Shown: positions 54,137 through 64,000, numbered from the stretch's first letter. The stretch is 64,000 nucleotides of DNA from JBMYRH01 sp049602155 (GCA_049602155.1 JBMYRH010000010.1:62001-126000); one strand, 5' to 3'. Notes: generated from the letters alone by a model not told the origin. Translations and numbers: made by a program.

Positions 54137-55123
54137 ATGACAATTCGAAGACCCAAACAGATTCTCCGCATCCTTGCGCCCATGCTCTGCCTCTCTGCGT
54201 GCATGGACGTCGCCCCTGTGACGTCGCTCTCACCCGCTGGCAATGTGGCCCAGGATGAAGGCGCGCTCACCACGACAGCCATCACGTGTGCCACGGGGTG
54301 TGTGGATGAGGACCCGTGCACCGAGGACGCATGCGTCGACAACGCATGCACCCACGTGGCGGTCGCTGGTTGCTCGATCTATGCCTGCAATTCGCTCGGC
54401 ATCATGGACGCCGAGGTCCTAGTCGACCTCGAGGATGGCGCCCTCTGGAAGGCTGCTGCTAGCCCGGCGGTGTCGACAGATGTGGGTGAGTGCTCAAACG
54501 ACGTATGTGACGCTGCGACGCCGTGCTGCAATACGTGCCCTGCGACCCTCGGCCTGGGGTTGGACGGGGGCCTCCTCAGTTCAGTCTCGACGGACCAGAA
54601 TGTGCCGTGGGGCTGTGCCATTGACGAGTGCGGTGAGGTCTCTGCGTGCGCTCCCCTCTCTCTAGACGCGACCTACTGGCTCTGGGGCCGGGCCGAGCGC
54701 TTGGATGACGACGTGACTCATGTCGTCCAAGGCTGGTGCCTTCAAACGAACACTGAAGCTCTGCCAGGTGTATACACCGGCTCCTGGGTCTCCGGGACAG
54801 GAGAGGCCCACACGATCGAGCTGACGATCGAACATATGGGGAGCTGGCTCATCGGGATTAAGGGGCTGCGAGAGTGCCCAGCCTGCACGTTCTCTGTGCC
54901 GAGTCAGTTCGCGAACGGGATCGCGATTCGTGACGGAGGTCTCGACTTTGACATCTCGGTCTGTGATGACGGTGATGCGTGCGTCAACAAGCGCCCCGTG
55001 GCGGTGACGCTCTCCTCCCATCGCGATCAATTGATAGGCACCTTTGAAGAGCAACAGAACTTTGGGGGAGGCTTCGAGGCCCCCTATGCAGGGGCCGTTG
55101 GCCTTGTACGACTTGTCCCCTGA
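54137..55123 (+). CDS. Cys-rich lipoprotein, 328 aa
   Basis: ATG 54137; signal peptide ending at Cys22 (CLSAC). One CDDG-like module early (ATGCVDEDPCTEDACVDNAC), then Cys-rich and beta-rich sequence without known motif (CCNTCPATLGLGLDGG; HTIELTIEHMGSWLIGIKGL). It has one repeat of the module that dominates the giant protein at 59415..64000. Exported; function unknown. Followed 6 bp later by an FKBP gene on the same strand. Confidence 0.75.
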   Translation: MTIRRPKQILRILAPMLCLSACMDVAPVTSLSPAGNVAQDEGALTTTAITCATGCVDEDPCTEDACVDNACTHVAVAGCSIYACNSLGIMDAEVLVDLEDGALWKAAASPAVSTDVGECSNDVCDAATPCCNTCPATLGLGLDGGLLSSVSTDQNVPWGCAIDECGEVSACAPLSLDATYWLWGRAERLDDDVTHVVQGWCLQTNTEALPGVYTGSWVSGTGEAHTIELTIEHMGSWLIGIKGLRECPACTFSVPSQFANGIAIRDGGLDFDISVCDDGDACVNKRPVAVTLSSHRDQLIGTFEEQQNFGGGFEAPYAGAVGLVRLVP

Positions 55124-55129
55124 GGGTCT

Positions 55130-55597
55130 ATGAGCGAGAGGATTCAAGAGGGCTCCGTGGTCAGCTTTGGCTATGTCATTCGGACCCAAGATGGGGCAGT
55201 GCTCGATGCATCGACCCCCGATGAACCCGGGACGTACCTCCACGGCGCGGGGCTCATCGCAGCGGGTCTAGAAGCTGCATTGCTCGGTGGTGCTGTCGGT
55301 GATGCGCTCACCGTTGAGGTCGGCCCCGAGGACGGCTTCGGTGCCCACGATGGGAGCGCGCCGATCACCGTGGCGAGGGATCGATTTCCTGAGGATCTCG
55401 ACCTTACGGTGGGTATGCAGTGCACCGATGAGAGTGAATCTGAAGCGCTCTGGATTGTGGCGCTCCGAGACGATGAGGTCGTCTTGGACGCGAACCACCC
55501 GTTGGCCGGTCAATCGGTCATCTACGAGGTCACGATTCTGGGCGTGCGACCCGCGACAGCGCGTGAACGTGAGGTCGGAGAGCCGCTGCTCGATTGA
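55130..55597 (+). CDS. FKBP-type peptidyl-prolyl isomerase, SlyD-like
   Basis: 155 residues with VVSFGYVIRTQDGAVLDAST, PGTYLHGAGLIAAGLEAALL, VEVGPEDGFG and a chaperone-type insert-in-flap region before the return to VYEVTILGVRP. This is the SlyD/FkpA-related layout that both isomerises proline and holds unfolded chains. It lacks the His-rich metal tail of SlyD. No signal peptide, so cytosolic despite following a lipoprotein gene by 6 bp. Confidence 0.85.
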   Translation: MSERIQEGSVVSFGYVIRTQDGAVLDASTPDEPGTYLHGAGLIAAGLEAALLGGAVGDALTVEVGPEDGFGAHDGSAPITVARDRFPEDLDLTVGMQCTDESESEALWIVALRDDEVVLDANHPLAGQSVIYEVTILGVRPATAREREVGEPLLD

Positions 55598-55702
55598 GCG
55601 CGGACCCGCAGCACAGCTGCGCGAAACTCAGTTGAACCCGCTTGAGTGCGGTGCTAGTGAGGCGGCCTCTCGTCTGCGCTACGTCACCTCTGGAGCCCCC
55701 CG

Positions 55703-58210
55703 ATGCGTGCGACCTCACCTCGCCTTGTCCTCACCTTGCTCTTCGCCACCCTGTCATTCGCAGCCTGCGGCTCAGAGCCGCCTTCGCCGACGGACGACAC
55801 GCCGGGAGACCAAACGAGCGACGCCGTGGGCTCCGAAGACGCCGCTGCGCCTCTTATGGACACAGCGACCGGCGAACTGCCGACCGCAGACGGAGCAGCC
55901 ACGCTCCCGGACAGCGCCGCTGGCGGCGAGGACACCTCCGGCCCAGAGGCGGACGCGGCGGACCGCGAACAAACGCAGCCCATCGTCACACAAGGGGACC
56001 TTACCCCCCTGGCTATCGACACTTGGTTTGTGACTGGGATCAGCAGCGATGACGGGGTCGGCTCTGCCCTCGACGCGGGGAGCTTCGTCTCGCCGACCGA
56101 GGCAGGTGTCGATGGCAACGGTCACTATTGGAGCGCCTCCCCGGCCGACGAGTCGGGTGCTCTGTCGGGTGGCGGGCAATACTTCTACGCGGCGACGACC
56201 CTCACGACCGAGGAGCCTACTGGCCTCGTGGTGCGCGCCGGGCGCCTCTACAACGTGTGGCTCAACGGCGTGCGGCTCCCCGCAGACGTCTACAAATCGG
56301 GGAAGCATCGTCTGCCGTTCCGCACCCAAGCTGGGGCGAACTCATTGGTGGTGCAAGGCGGCGGCGGGGCGGACGCCTTGGTCCAAGTGTGGACGACGGA
56401 CGCCGAGCTCTACGTCAACTGGGCGGACGCGATCACACCGCACCTCATCGTCGACCGAGTCGACGACGCGCTCTACGTCGGGGCGGCTGTCTTGAACCTC
56501 TCCGGCATGCCGCTTCAAGACTTTAAAGCCCACGTGGTCGAGAGTGATTACTTTGAGGCGACGACGCTCATGTTGCCCTCCTTTGGCCCAGGCGCTACGT
56601 CACAAGTGGCCTTCGAATTGCGTCAGAAGCAGGCGGTCCTCTCTGTCGATGACGTGGTGGAGGTGACGCTTCGTTTGAGCGCGCCTGCGCTGCTCAATAT
56701 GGTCGAGACGACGGTCTCTTTGACGAGCAAGCTCAGGACCGCCCCCTACAAGCGGACCTTCCGCTCTTCGATGGACGGCTCGGCTCAGTATTACGGTGTG
56801 CGTGAGCCGACCGAGGTCATCGACGCCGCAGAGTATGGGCTCGCGTTGAGTCTCCATGGCGCGCAGGTCGAGGCGATCAACCAGGCGAGCTCTTACGCAC
56901 CTAAAGCCTGGACCTATGTCGCGGCCGCCACGAACCGACGCCCCTTTGGGTTTGATTGGGAGGAGTGGGGGCGCTTGGATGGGCTTGAGGTGTTGGCGCA
57001 CGCGAAAGCCAGCTTCGCCATCGATCCGACCCGGGTCCATGTGACGGGTCACTCAATGGGGGGCCACGGGACGTGGCAGTTCGGGAGCCTCCTCTCGGGG
57101 CGCTTTGGGGTCGTGGGGCCCAGCGCGGGTTGGTGTTCGTTTTACACCTACGGCAACACCCAGAAACCTGGCGGGGCGTTCGCTCGGGCGCGCGCCTCAA
57201 GCGACACGGCCAACTACGTGTCGAACCTCGCGGGGCACCCGGTCTATATGATCCACGGGACGGCTGACGATAACGTCCCGTTCTCTCAGGGCGAGTACAT
57301 GTTTGGGCTCGTCGATCCGATCACCGATGTCACCTTCCATCAAGAGCCCGGGGCTGGTCACTGGTGGGATGGTGATGTGTCTGAGGGGGCAGACTGCTTG
57401 GACTGGCCACCGCTCTTTGAGCTCATGGAGGCGACGACCTTTAACCCGTACACCTTGGACTTCAGCTATAAGACGCCGAGCCCCATGGTGAATGCGCTCC
57501 ACAGCTACGTCACGATCCGCTCCTGCACGTCGGCCTACAGCGACTGTACGATCACCTCGGCCGATGACGGAGACGGGACGGTGACCCTGACCACGGACAA
57601 TGTGCGCTCAATGGTCCTCAACGGCGCCGAATTGGCCGCACAGGGCGTGACGACGATCACTGTGGACGGTTCGGATTACGCCGTCACAGAAGGCCCTCTG
57701 AGCATCGGACCTCAAGGGGGCAAGACCCCTGAGGTTTATGGACCCTTTAACCAGGTGTTCCAGCGCCCCTTCTGCCTCGTGTACCCTGACGAAGGTCCGT
57801 CGACTTACCAGCATTACGCCTCGTACTTGCTGAGCGCTTGGAACATTATCGGGAACGGCTCGGGGTGCGCGATGCCCTTGTCGAAGGTCGACGATACGCT
57901 CCGCGTCGAGCGCAACCTGATCTATATCGGCATCCCAGAGGCGGACATCCCGGCGACTATCCCGATGCCCTTTGATTGGGGCGTCAACACGGTGGTCGTC
58001 GACGGGAACCCTCACGAGGCTGCGGCGATGATGTTCGTCTTCCCGGATGGAGACAGGCTCTCGGCCGTGATCACGACGACGTGGAATTTCGAGCATCTGC
58101 TCTTCTGGCATCAGCCGTTCTCGTCGCGCTCCGGCTTTCCAGACTTCATCGTCTACACCACCAGTGGCTTGGCCACAGCGGGGATGACTGGCCCAGAGTG
58201 GAACCTCTAG
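55703..58210 (+). CDS. Lipoprotein alpha/beta hydrolase (esterase/depolymerase-like), 835 aa
   Basis: Lipobox at Cys22 (LSFAAC), an Asp/Glu/Ala/Thr linker to about 100, beta-rich accessory regions, then a hydrolase core: VHVTGHSMGGHGTWQFG with nucleophile Ser451, YMIHGTADDNVPFSQGEYM with the acid, and HQEPGAGHWWDGD with the catalytic His. The pattern fits the PHB-depolymerase/prolyl-oligopeptidase-like esterase group. Substrate could be a polyester, a glycan ester or a peptide. Its end overlaps the RNase D gene tail by 4 bp. Confidence 0.82.
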   Translation: MRATSPRLVLTLLFATLSFAACGSEPPSPTDDTPGDQTSDAVGSEDAAAPLMDTATGELPTADGAATLPDSAAGGEDTSGPEADAADREQTQPIVTQGDLTPLAIDTWFVTGISSDDGVGSALDAGSFVSPTEAGVDGNGHYWSASPADESGALSGGGQYFYAATTLTTEEPTGLVVRAGRLYNVWLNGVRLPADVYKSGKHRLPFRTQAGANSLVVQGGGGADALVQVWTTDAELYVNWADAITPHLIVDRVDDALYVGAAVLNLSGMPLQDFKAHVVESDYFEATTLMLPSFGPGATSQVAFELRQKQAVLSVDDVVEVTLRLSAPALLNMVETTVSLTSKLRTAPYKRTFRSSMDGSAQYYGVREPTEVIDAAEYGLALSLHGAQVEAINQASSYAPKAWTYVAAATNRRPFGFDWEEWGRLDGLEVLAHAKASFAIDPTRVHVTGHSMGGHGTWQFGSLLSGRFGVVGPSAGWCSFYTYGNTQKPGGAFARARASSDTANYVSNLAGHPVYMIHGTADDNVPFSQGEYMFGLVDPITDVTFHQEPGAGHWWDGDVSEGADCLDWPPLFELMEATTFNPYTLDFSYKTPSPMVNALHSYVTIRSCTSAYSDCTITSADDGDGTVTLTTDNVRSMVLNGAELAAQGVTTITVDGSDYAVTEGPLSIGPQGGKTPEVYGPFNQVFQRPFCLVYPDEGPSTYQHYASYLLSAWNIIGNGSGCAMPLSKVDDTLRVERNLIYIGIPEADIPATIPMPFDWGVNTVVVDGNPHEAAAMMFVFPDGDRLSAVITTTWNFEHLLFWHQPFSSRSGFPDFIVYTTSGLATAGMTGPEWNL

Positions 58211-59319
58211 TTCGCGTCGTTTCGCGCAGTGATCAGGTCGACTGCGACTGAACCGAAGAGCTCGTAGCGCCAGCCGCTCATCGCAGGGATAGTGGCATCA
58301 GCTCGGCCGACGAGGCGCTCAAGGTCTCGCCGGGTGGCGACCAGCGCTGGGGCCACCGCTGCAGCCTCACACCGCTCGTTGAGCAGCTTCCTTAACGCCT
58401 TCATGAGCGACTCCGTGCCGTCGAGGTTCGCCTCCTCGGGTAGAGTCGGCCATGTGTCCTGGGGGCTCTCGATCGCTTCTTTGACGATATCGACGATCCT
58501 ATCCGCGTCTCGCCAGCGTCTCCCGAGGCGCTTGAGCGCACTGAGCTGCATCAACGCCTCACGCGTCGTCGGGGTCGCCTGCGCGATCTGGATCAGCGCG
58601 TCGTTCTTGAGGACCCAGGGGCGTGGCAGGTTGCGGCTCCTCGCCTTGTGCTCTCGCCAGGAGGCGAGGTCACGGAGCACCGCGAGCATGCGGCGTGTAG
58701 GTCGCCGGATTCGAATGCGGCGCCAAGCCTCCTCAGGGTTCGCTTGGTAGCGACTTGCACCGCTGAGCGCCTTCATCTCTTCGCTGGCCCATGCTGTGCG
58801 ACCGCGCGCCTCAAGCTCCTCGGTGAGCCCCTCGTAGAGGACGCAGAGGTGCGTTACGTCGGCCAACGCATAGGCGAGCTGCTTGTCGCTCAGCGGACGT
58901 CGGGCCCAGTCGGTACGCTGAGAGGCTTTGTCGAGCGTGATACCGAGTCGGTCTTTGACGAGCCTGGCGTAGCCAATTTGAGCTTCACTGCCGCAAAGGC
59001 CCGCGGCGATCTGCGTGTCGTAGATGGACGCCGGGAGCTCGTCGAAGGTTTGAAGGAGGAGCTCAAGGTCCTCTGTACCGGCATGAAAGACCTTCAGGAT
59101 GCTGGTGTCCTGCATCAGCTCTTTCAACGGCGTCAGGTCTAACCCTGGTGCCAACGGATCAATCGCCGCGGCGTGCTCCCCGTAGGCGACCTGAATCAAC
59201 GCGAGCTGGGCGTAGTAGGTCCTCTCCCGCACGAATTCCGTGTCGATGGCGATGTAGGGCGCCCCTGCCAGGTTCTCGCAGAAGGTGACCAAAGTGGGAG
59301 AGTCGGAAATTAACATCAT
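58207..59319 (-). CDS. rnd: Ribonuclease D
   Basis: 3'-5' exoribonuclease that trims tRNA precursors. DEDD-family residues are visible in IAIDTEFVRERTYYAQLALI (Asp26, Glu28), HAGTEDLELLLQTFDEL, and the third motif YALADVTHL; an HRDC-like helical region follows. 370 residues when started at ATG 59319. The frame continues to ATG 59355, but family members begin at the S-P-T-L-V stretch, so 59319 is preferred. No clear ribosome-binding site for either. Confidence 0.9.
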   Translation of the reverse strand: MMLISDSPTLVTFCENLAGAPYIAIDTEFVRERTYYAQLALIQVAYGEHAAAIDPLAPGLDLTPLKELMQDTSILKVFHAGTEDLELLLQTFDELPASIYDTQIAAGLCGSEAQIGYARLVKDRLGITLDKASQRTDWARRPLSDKQLAYALADVTHLCVLYEGLTEELEARGRTAWASEEMKALSGASRYQANPEEAWRRIRIRRPTRRMLAVLRDLASWREHKARSRNLPRPWVLKNDALIQIAQATPTTREALMQLSALKRLGRRWRDADRIVDIVKEAIESPQDTWPTLPEEANLDGTESLMKALRKLLNERCEAAAVAPALVATRRDLERLVGRADATIPAMSGWRYELFGSVAVDLITARNDAN

Positions 59320-59414
59320 CGTGAAGCGGTAGAGTGCCACTCGGTAAGTCATCATGCCAATTCAGAATGAGCACTCGTATGTAATGACCACGGATTTTTG
59401 TCAGTATTGCGAGA

Positions 59415-62400
59415 TCAGTACACGCAAATGCCACTATCGAGGGTCGCCTCGGGGAGGTAATTGACCGCGCTCTCGTCCATGCAGCCGATAAAAATGAAGC
59501 GGTTCTTATAGCCTTCAGCTTCAGGCGGCGCCGTGACCGCGACGTCCATCATCGCCTCGGACTGGGCGCTCGCGTCATAGACGGAGAGGGTGACAACTCC
59601 CTCATGTGGGACGTTCATCGCGGCCAAGGTCACGAACTCCCCTTGTGCAAACCCGAACCCCACCGATGTGCCCTCGTGGAAGGCCCCGATCGCGTCTCCC
59701 TGGGCCATGGGTTCACCGTCGATGGTGGGGGCTTGGATGATGACGATCAGCTGGTACATAGGCATGTCGTATCCCCACACAGGCCGCGCCCAGTCGCCCG
59801 GGACGTCATAGGTGCATGACCCGTTGTCTACGTCGGCGGTCGGGTCGACATTGGATGCATGCGGGTCGGTGCAACCGTAGGTGAGGGTCGAGGGCTCTGG
59901 GGCGGCTAAGTCCCAACTGAAGGGCTCGATGGGGTCGGCGCTGACGACCTCATAGCCTCGCCATGACTCCAGGGTCGCGCTGCCGACCCAGTTGTCGGTG
60001 TCGTCCTTGAAGACGGCGACTCCTGAGCCGATCACGGCTTCGATGCTGTCCTGCGCGCTCTCTGAGAGCCCATCGACGACCTCAGAGGGCTCCCCGCCGG
60101 CATACGAGATCATGTTGGTGCCAGGGTGCAGCCAGTACCTCAGGTCAGGCGGTCGCGGTGTACCACTAAGGTGGAGCGTGACCTCCTCGTCCATGTGGAT
60201 CCAATACCCTCGCCATGGCTCTAACGTTCTGTAGTTGCCCACGAGCTCACCCGTGGAGAGGCGGTACGCGCCGACACCCTCGGCGAAGAACCAATTCACA
60301 GCCGAGGCCTTGTCCCCGAATACCGCAGCGATCGACGCATCTCCTTCAGGGAGGGCGTAGAAGCTTGAGAGGTTGTTCCCCGCGTTGAGGGTCAGGCAGG
60401 TCGGGTCGTCTGTGACGGCCTCATAGGTGCAGCTGCCTGTCTCTTCATCGCATTGGTCGAGGGTGCAGGGGTCGTTGTCGTCACAGGTCTTGGCGGCTAC
60501 GACGCACTGAAAGAAGTCCGCGTAGCAGTCGTTGTGTGTGCCCCGGACGTATCGGTAGGGCTCGGCGGCGCTGACGGGAGCGCAGTGGTCGACCCAGGCG
60601 ACGGCGTTGTTCGGGCAAACGCCCCCGACTTTGTCGCTCACGGTCTCAAAGAGCGCCACGGTCTCCCAGGCGATGCCGTCGGCGGACACCTCGAACTCTG
60701 CGTCGCCCGTGCATCCACAGTTGAGCCCAGGCCGGATGCAGCAGTCCACGTCAGCCGCTGGGCTGATCTCGACCCCCAAGTCGAGGGTGTGTGAGGTTGC
60801 GAAGCAGCAGCATGCGCCGCCACAGTTCACTTTGATCTCATCGCCACAGGTCGCGATTGGCTCACATCCATCTGCGCTGCTGTCCTCAGTGTGTACACAC
60901 CCGGAGGGGCCGCAGGTGTCTGCCGTGCAGGGATCACCATCGTCGCAGTCCAGAGCGTCACACGGGGTGCCCTCGCAATCGCCGATGGCGGTCCAGCTCA
61001 CGTCGGGGTCATAGGCTGTCGTGTTCTGTCCCCCGACGGGCTTGAGCATGTAGATCGCGGGGTTGTTGAGCCACGCCTCATGATAGAAGCGGAATTCTGT
61101 GTCGTGTTCGCTGAACGCGAGCATATGGAACCCATTGGGCTCTAAAGCCGTGAAGTCAGAGCTCTCGATGGTCCAGTCGGAGCCTGGGAAATGGCACCAA
61201 GGGGAAGCCAAGTCGTCACAGGCGTCGGGGAACTTCAGTTCATACTCGAAGTTGAGGGCGATGATGGCCCCGTTGAGGACGTCGAATGTGCCGCTCTGGG
61301 GGACATCGAAGCCATCGGTCCAGGCGAAGCGGTAGGTCGTGCACGCGCTGACATCCCCGCACCCCTCGATGGGGGTGTAGAGGCATCCGTTGGTGTCTGG
61401 GTCACAGGTGTCTGTCGTGCATGGGTCCCCATCATCGCAGGCTTGCACAGGACTCACCTTGGGGCGCTGGTCTTTTCCCAGCCAGGTCCCGTCATGGCCC
61501 AAGCCAGAGCTGTCGACCACGATCCCATCTGAGGGCCCCTCAAAGTGGTAAAGGAGCAGCGTCGCTTCGTCGCTCACGAAGGGCTCGGTGGGGGGGGCGA
61601 AGGAAGACGTGTAACGCTCTCCAGCGCTGATCCGGAGCTCGTCGATGCGTCCGTTCAAGAAGTGCAGCGCGTTGTCGCGGCAGCCGAGCCACATGGGCTC
61701 CGGGCTGAGCTGGATGGGGACGAATTGTTCGCTGTTGAACTGGTTCAAGCTGCCACCGACGCCATCGACGAAGCGGCGCATGAGGCCGGTTTCCCCCCGC
61801 ACCAATGCGTAGTGGTGCCATTCACCTGGGAGGTACGCGTTACCCGTGAGGAGCCCGTGGAAGTTCCCGTCTAGGGACGCCTCTTGGTAGTGGATGCTCG
61901 ACTCCCACACGGGGGGCATATCGTTGTAGCGGATCATCCAGCCAGGGGCGTCGCTCATCCCTTCCCCTGTGACCTTGTCGAGAAGGCAGGCTTCTGAGTC
62001 GTTGTCGAAGGGCTGGAACCAAAACTCGATGGTGTAGCTGGGGACCCCCTCGTCGAGGAAGTTCGGGACCTCAATGCAGCTCTCACCATCCAACTCGGCG
62101 GCCTTGGAGCCGCAGAGCGCGACCCCACAATCTGGGAGCGTGACGTGCTGACAGCCCTCTTCGTCATCACAGGAGTCCGTGGTGCACGGGTCGCCATCGT
62201 CGCAATTCACGCTGGGTTCACTCGGGACGCAGAGGCCGTCATGACACACCCCAGAGGTGGCACAGGCGCTTGGGGGGGGGCACGGGCTCCCGTCCATCGT
62301 CGGGTCGGGGTTGGCCACGCAGCCGCTCTCTGGATCGCACGCGTCCGTGGTGCACGGGTTGCCGTCGTCACAGTTGGCGTTGTCGCAGTCGAAGCCCTCG

Positions 62401-64000
62401 TCTTCACAGAGGACCGTGCACTCGAAGAAGTCGACGTAGCATTGGTCGTTGGCGCCTCGGATGTAGCGCAGCTCTTCGTCAGAGGAGACGGTGACGCACT
62501 GAGTCACCCAGGCACCTTGGTCGTTTTTACTGCTGGTGGTGGGGAAGCTCGCCAAGGCGGTCCAGGCGTTGCCGTCGATGGACCCGTCGATGAAGGCCAC
62601 GTCCTCACAGCCTGACGAGAAGCCGGGCTGGATGCAGCACTCGACTTGGAGGCCGACCTCGACTTGGCCGAGATCGACCACGTGGCCGCTCTTGTGCGCC
62701 CCAGTGGGGTCCTCGGCGAAGCAGCAGCAGCCGTCACTGTCGAGGTCGTTGACCTGTCCACAGTTGGCGATCGTGTCGCCGTCGACGCAGGCGGGGGGTG
62801 GGTTGCAGGCCTCGGTCTCGGCCCAAGGGCCTGGCTCACACAGGCCGCCCAGGCAGCTGTCGTCCAGGGTGCAGGGGTTGCCATCGTCGCAGCTCCCCTC
62901 GGTCGGCTCGTTCAGGCAGCCCGTTGCCTCATCGCAGGTGTCGAGAGTACAAGGGTTGCCGTCGTCGCAGTCTAGCCCTGCGTCAGGGACGCAGATCCCG
63001 GCGACACATGCGCCTTCGTTGGAGCAGCTCGCCTCGGCGGGGACGCACGGGGTGCCCTCGAGGACCTCGGATGGGTCGTTGGTGCAGCTGCCGTCGTTGG
63101 GGTCGCATAGATCTGCAGTGCACGGGTTGCCATCGTCACAACTGACGGTCTCGCTGGGGACGCACTGCTGGTCGACATCACAGGTCTCCCCGCTGGTGCA
63201 TGGGTTATCATCATTACAGGCCGCCCCGTTGGGCAACGCGACACCCACGCAGCCCTCCCCCGGGACACACGAGGCGGAGCTCTCACAGGGACCTTGGACG
63301 CACTGGACTAAGTCCCCACCGACGCAGGCACCGAGCTCACAGTGGTCGTCCATCGTGCACTCATCGTCATCGTCGCACTGCCCGGTTAGGAGGAACGTGT
63401 GGATGACCTCTCCCTTGTCGCACTTGTCCTCTGTGCAGGGGTTCTGGTCATCCAAGTCCAGCGGTGGGCTCAAGATGCATTGCCCGGCGATGCAGCTGTC
63501 CCCCGTTGTGCAGTCATTGGTGGAGTAATCGCAGGGGAAGCCGTCTGGGGCGTCATCATTGCTGCAGGTCACGGTGTCCCCGTCACAGCTGCAGACATCC
63601 AGGGTGCAGCTGTTGTCGTCGTCGCAAGACTTCGGACTCCCGACGCACTTCAAGCCGTAGTCGGCGCATCCGGGGTCGCTCTCTGGGTCGCAGGCGAGGC
63701 AAGCGTCCGCCAAGGTGCAGCAGTCCGCATCGCTGCAGGCGTCCCCTTCGTTGCGGGGGGCGCAGGTCACGCCCTCCTTGGGATCACAGGTGCAGACCTG
63801 ACATGGGTCGTCGTTGCCCGTGATGTCCGCGCCGCCGCCACATTGGCCGTCGCTCTGGCAGGTCTCGCCCTCGGTGCAGGCGGAGCCATCGTCACACGGG
63901 TCACCGACTTGGGCGATTTGCCGGCAGGTCCCATCGACGGTGCAGATGCCCTCTGTGCACGGGTTGCCGTCGTCACAGTCATCGGTCGCCACGCACTCTG
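59415..64000 (-). CDS. Giant Cys-rich exported repeat protein (5' end beyond the window)
   Basis: At least 1528 residues; the true N-terminus lies past 64000, since the frame continues with ECVATDDCDDGNPC at the edge. More than fifteen CDDGNPCT-x-D-x-CD modules; two copies of a discoidin-like segment with YVDFFECTV / YADFFQCVV; a LamG-like domain (ESCIEVPNFLDEGVPSYTIE, about residues 640-870); a C-terminal pair of GCTDP-A-N-x-DPTA-x-D-GSC modules. All features are those of surface or secreted adhesin-like proteins. A C9/G9 run sits at 62272-62280. No enzyme domain seen. Followed by RNase D on the same strand. Confidence 0.8.
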   Translation of the reverse strand, partial: ECVATDDCDDGNPCTEGICTVDGTCRQIAQVGDPCDDGSACTEGETCQSDGQCGGGADITGNDDPCQVCTCDPKEGVTCAPRNEGDACSDADCCTLADACLACDPESDPGCADYGLKCVGSPKSCDDDNSCTLDVCSCDGDTVTCSNDDAPDGFPCDYSTNDCTTGDSCIAGQCILSPPLDLDDQNPCTEDKCDKGEVIHTFLLTGQCDDDDECTMDDHCELGACVGGDLVQCVQGPCESSASCVPGEGCVGVALPNGAACNDDNPCTSGETCDVDQQCVPSETVSCDDGNPCTADLCDPNDGSCTNDPSEVLEGTPCVPAEASCSNEGACVAGICVPDAGLDCDDGNPCTLDTCDEATGCLNEPTEGSCDDGNPCTLDDSCLGGLCEPGPWAETEACNPPPACVDGDTIANCGQVNDLDSDGCCCFAEDPTGAHKSGHVVDLGQVEVGLQVECCIQPGFSSGCEDVAFIDGSIDGNAWTALASFPTTSSKNDQGAWVTQCVTVSSDEELRYIRGANDQCYVDFFECTVLCEDEGFDCDNANCDDGNPCTTDACDPESGCVANPDPTMDGSPCPPPSACATSGVCHDGLCVPSEPSVNCDDGDPCTTDSCDDEEGCQHVTLPDCGVALCGSKAAELDGESCIEVPNFLDEGVPSYTIEFWFQPFDNDSEACLLDKVTGEGMSDAPGWMIRYNDMPPVWESSIHYQEASLDGNFHGLLTGNAYLPGEWHHYALVRGETGLMRRFVDGVGGSLNQFNSEQFVPIQLSPEPMWLGCRDNALHFLNGRIDELRISAGERYTSSFAPPTEPFVSDEATLLLYHFEGPSDGIVVDSSGLGHDGTWLGKDQRPKVSPVQACDDGDPCTTDTCDPDTNGCLYTPIEGCGDVSACTTYRFAWTDGFDVPQSGTFDVLNGAIIALNFEYELKFPDACDDLASPWCHFPGSDWTIESSDFTALEPNGFHMLAFSEHDTEFRFYHEAWLNNPAIYMLKPVGGQNTTAYDPDVSWTAIGDCEGTPCDALDCDDGDPCTADTCGPSGCVHTEDSSADGCEPIATCGDEIKVNCGGACCCFATSHTLDLGVEISPAADVDCCIRPGLNCGCTGDAEFEVSADGIAWETVALFETVSDKVGGVCPNNAVAWVDHCAPVSAAEPYRYVRGTHNDCYADFFQCVVAAKTCDDNDPCTLDQCDEETGSCTYEAVTDDPTCLTLNAGNNLSSFYALPEGDASIAAVFGDKASAVNWFFAEGVGAYRLSTGELVGNYRTLEPWRGYWIHMDEEVTLHLSGTPRPPDLRYWLHPGTNMISYAGGEPSEVVDGLSESAQDSIEAVIGSGVAVFKDDTDNWVGSATLESWRGYEVVSADPIEPFSWDLAAPEPSTLTYGCTDPHASNVDPTADVDNGSCTYDVPGDWARPVWGYDMPMYQLIVIIQAPTIDGEPMAQGDAIGAFHEGTSVGFGFAQGEFVTLAAMNVPHEGVVTLSVYDASAQSEAMMDVAVTAPPEAEGYKNRFIFIGCMDESAVNYLPEATLDSGICVY

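Noticed and set aside
59415..64000. Regular DNA repeats suggesting CRISPR or satellite
   Set aside because: They follow the CDDGNPC codons of a continuous open frame.

Overview
GC-rich, gene-dense bacterial DNA. The MYXO-CTERM sorting tail (46310..48103), many lipoproteins with Asp/Glu/Ala/Ser-rich linkers, Cys-rich CDDGNPC and GPDGCGGSCG repeat proteins, an FHA-type enhancer-binding protein and a DUF4157 toxin-like protein all point to Myxococcota or a related deltaproteobacterial lineage. This is inferred from gene content only; no rRNA, tRNA, transposase, integrase or CRISPR array was found.

Layout. 1-4.4 kb: truncated membrane protein, then a fatty-acid module (MaoC-like hydratase, long FabG, thiolase). 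4.5-11 kb: small protein, diacylglycerol-kinase-like enzyme, lipoprotein plus TPR pair, and two strong hairpins. 11-19 kb: DUF3108 protein, PcrA helicase, a metal-site-less PP2C-like protein, an arsR-acr3-arsC operon with a clear palindromic operator, a zinc-ribbon protein and an FHA/AAA+ regulator without GAFTGA. 19-25 kb: Cys-rich lipoprotein, TPR protein, and an operon of two peroxiredoxins plus cyclophilin. 25-28 kb: DUF4157 protein with a CD38-like C-terminal domain and an overlapping downstream gene. 28-38 kb: fused carbamoyltransferase with a GYPPCC-protein partner, DUF6370 lipoprotein, glmU-glmS, ilvE, single-domain asparaginase. 38-64 kb: exported proteins mixed with guaA, a glycosyltransferase, Coq4-like, lactone-oxidase-like, FKBP and RNase D genes, ending in a giant Cys-rich protein that leaves the window.

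The main discovery is three genes that conventional calling splits at an in-frame TGA. In each, the TGA sits exactly where BCP/PrxQ peroxiredoxins have the peroxidatic cysteine (TPG-TGA), the protein continues in frame, and an 8-bp stem with a GU(U/A) loop follows at the same 17-nt spacing: a bacterial SECIS signature. They are read here as selenoproteins: two tandem cytosolic peroxiredoxins (23792..24232, 24344..24796) and one predicted lipoprotein (37901..38740) translationally coupled to a single-domain asparaginase.

A second candidate system is the DUF4157 protein at 25014..26435. Its C-terminal region matches the ADP-ribosyl cyclase/CD38 motif order, and the HEAT-like protein overlapping it by 4 bp is a candidate immunity protein.
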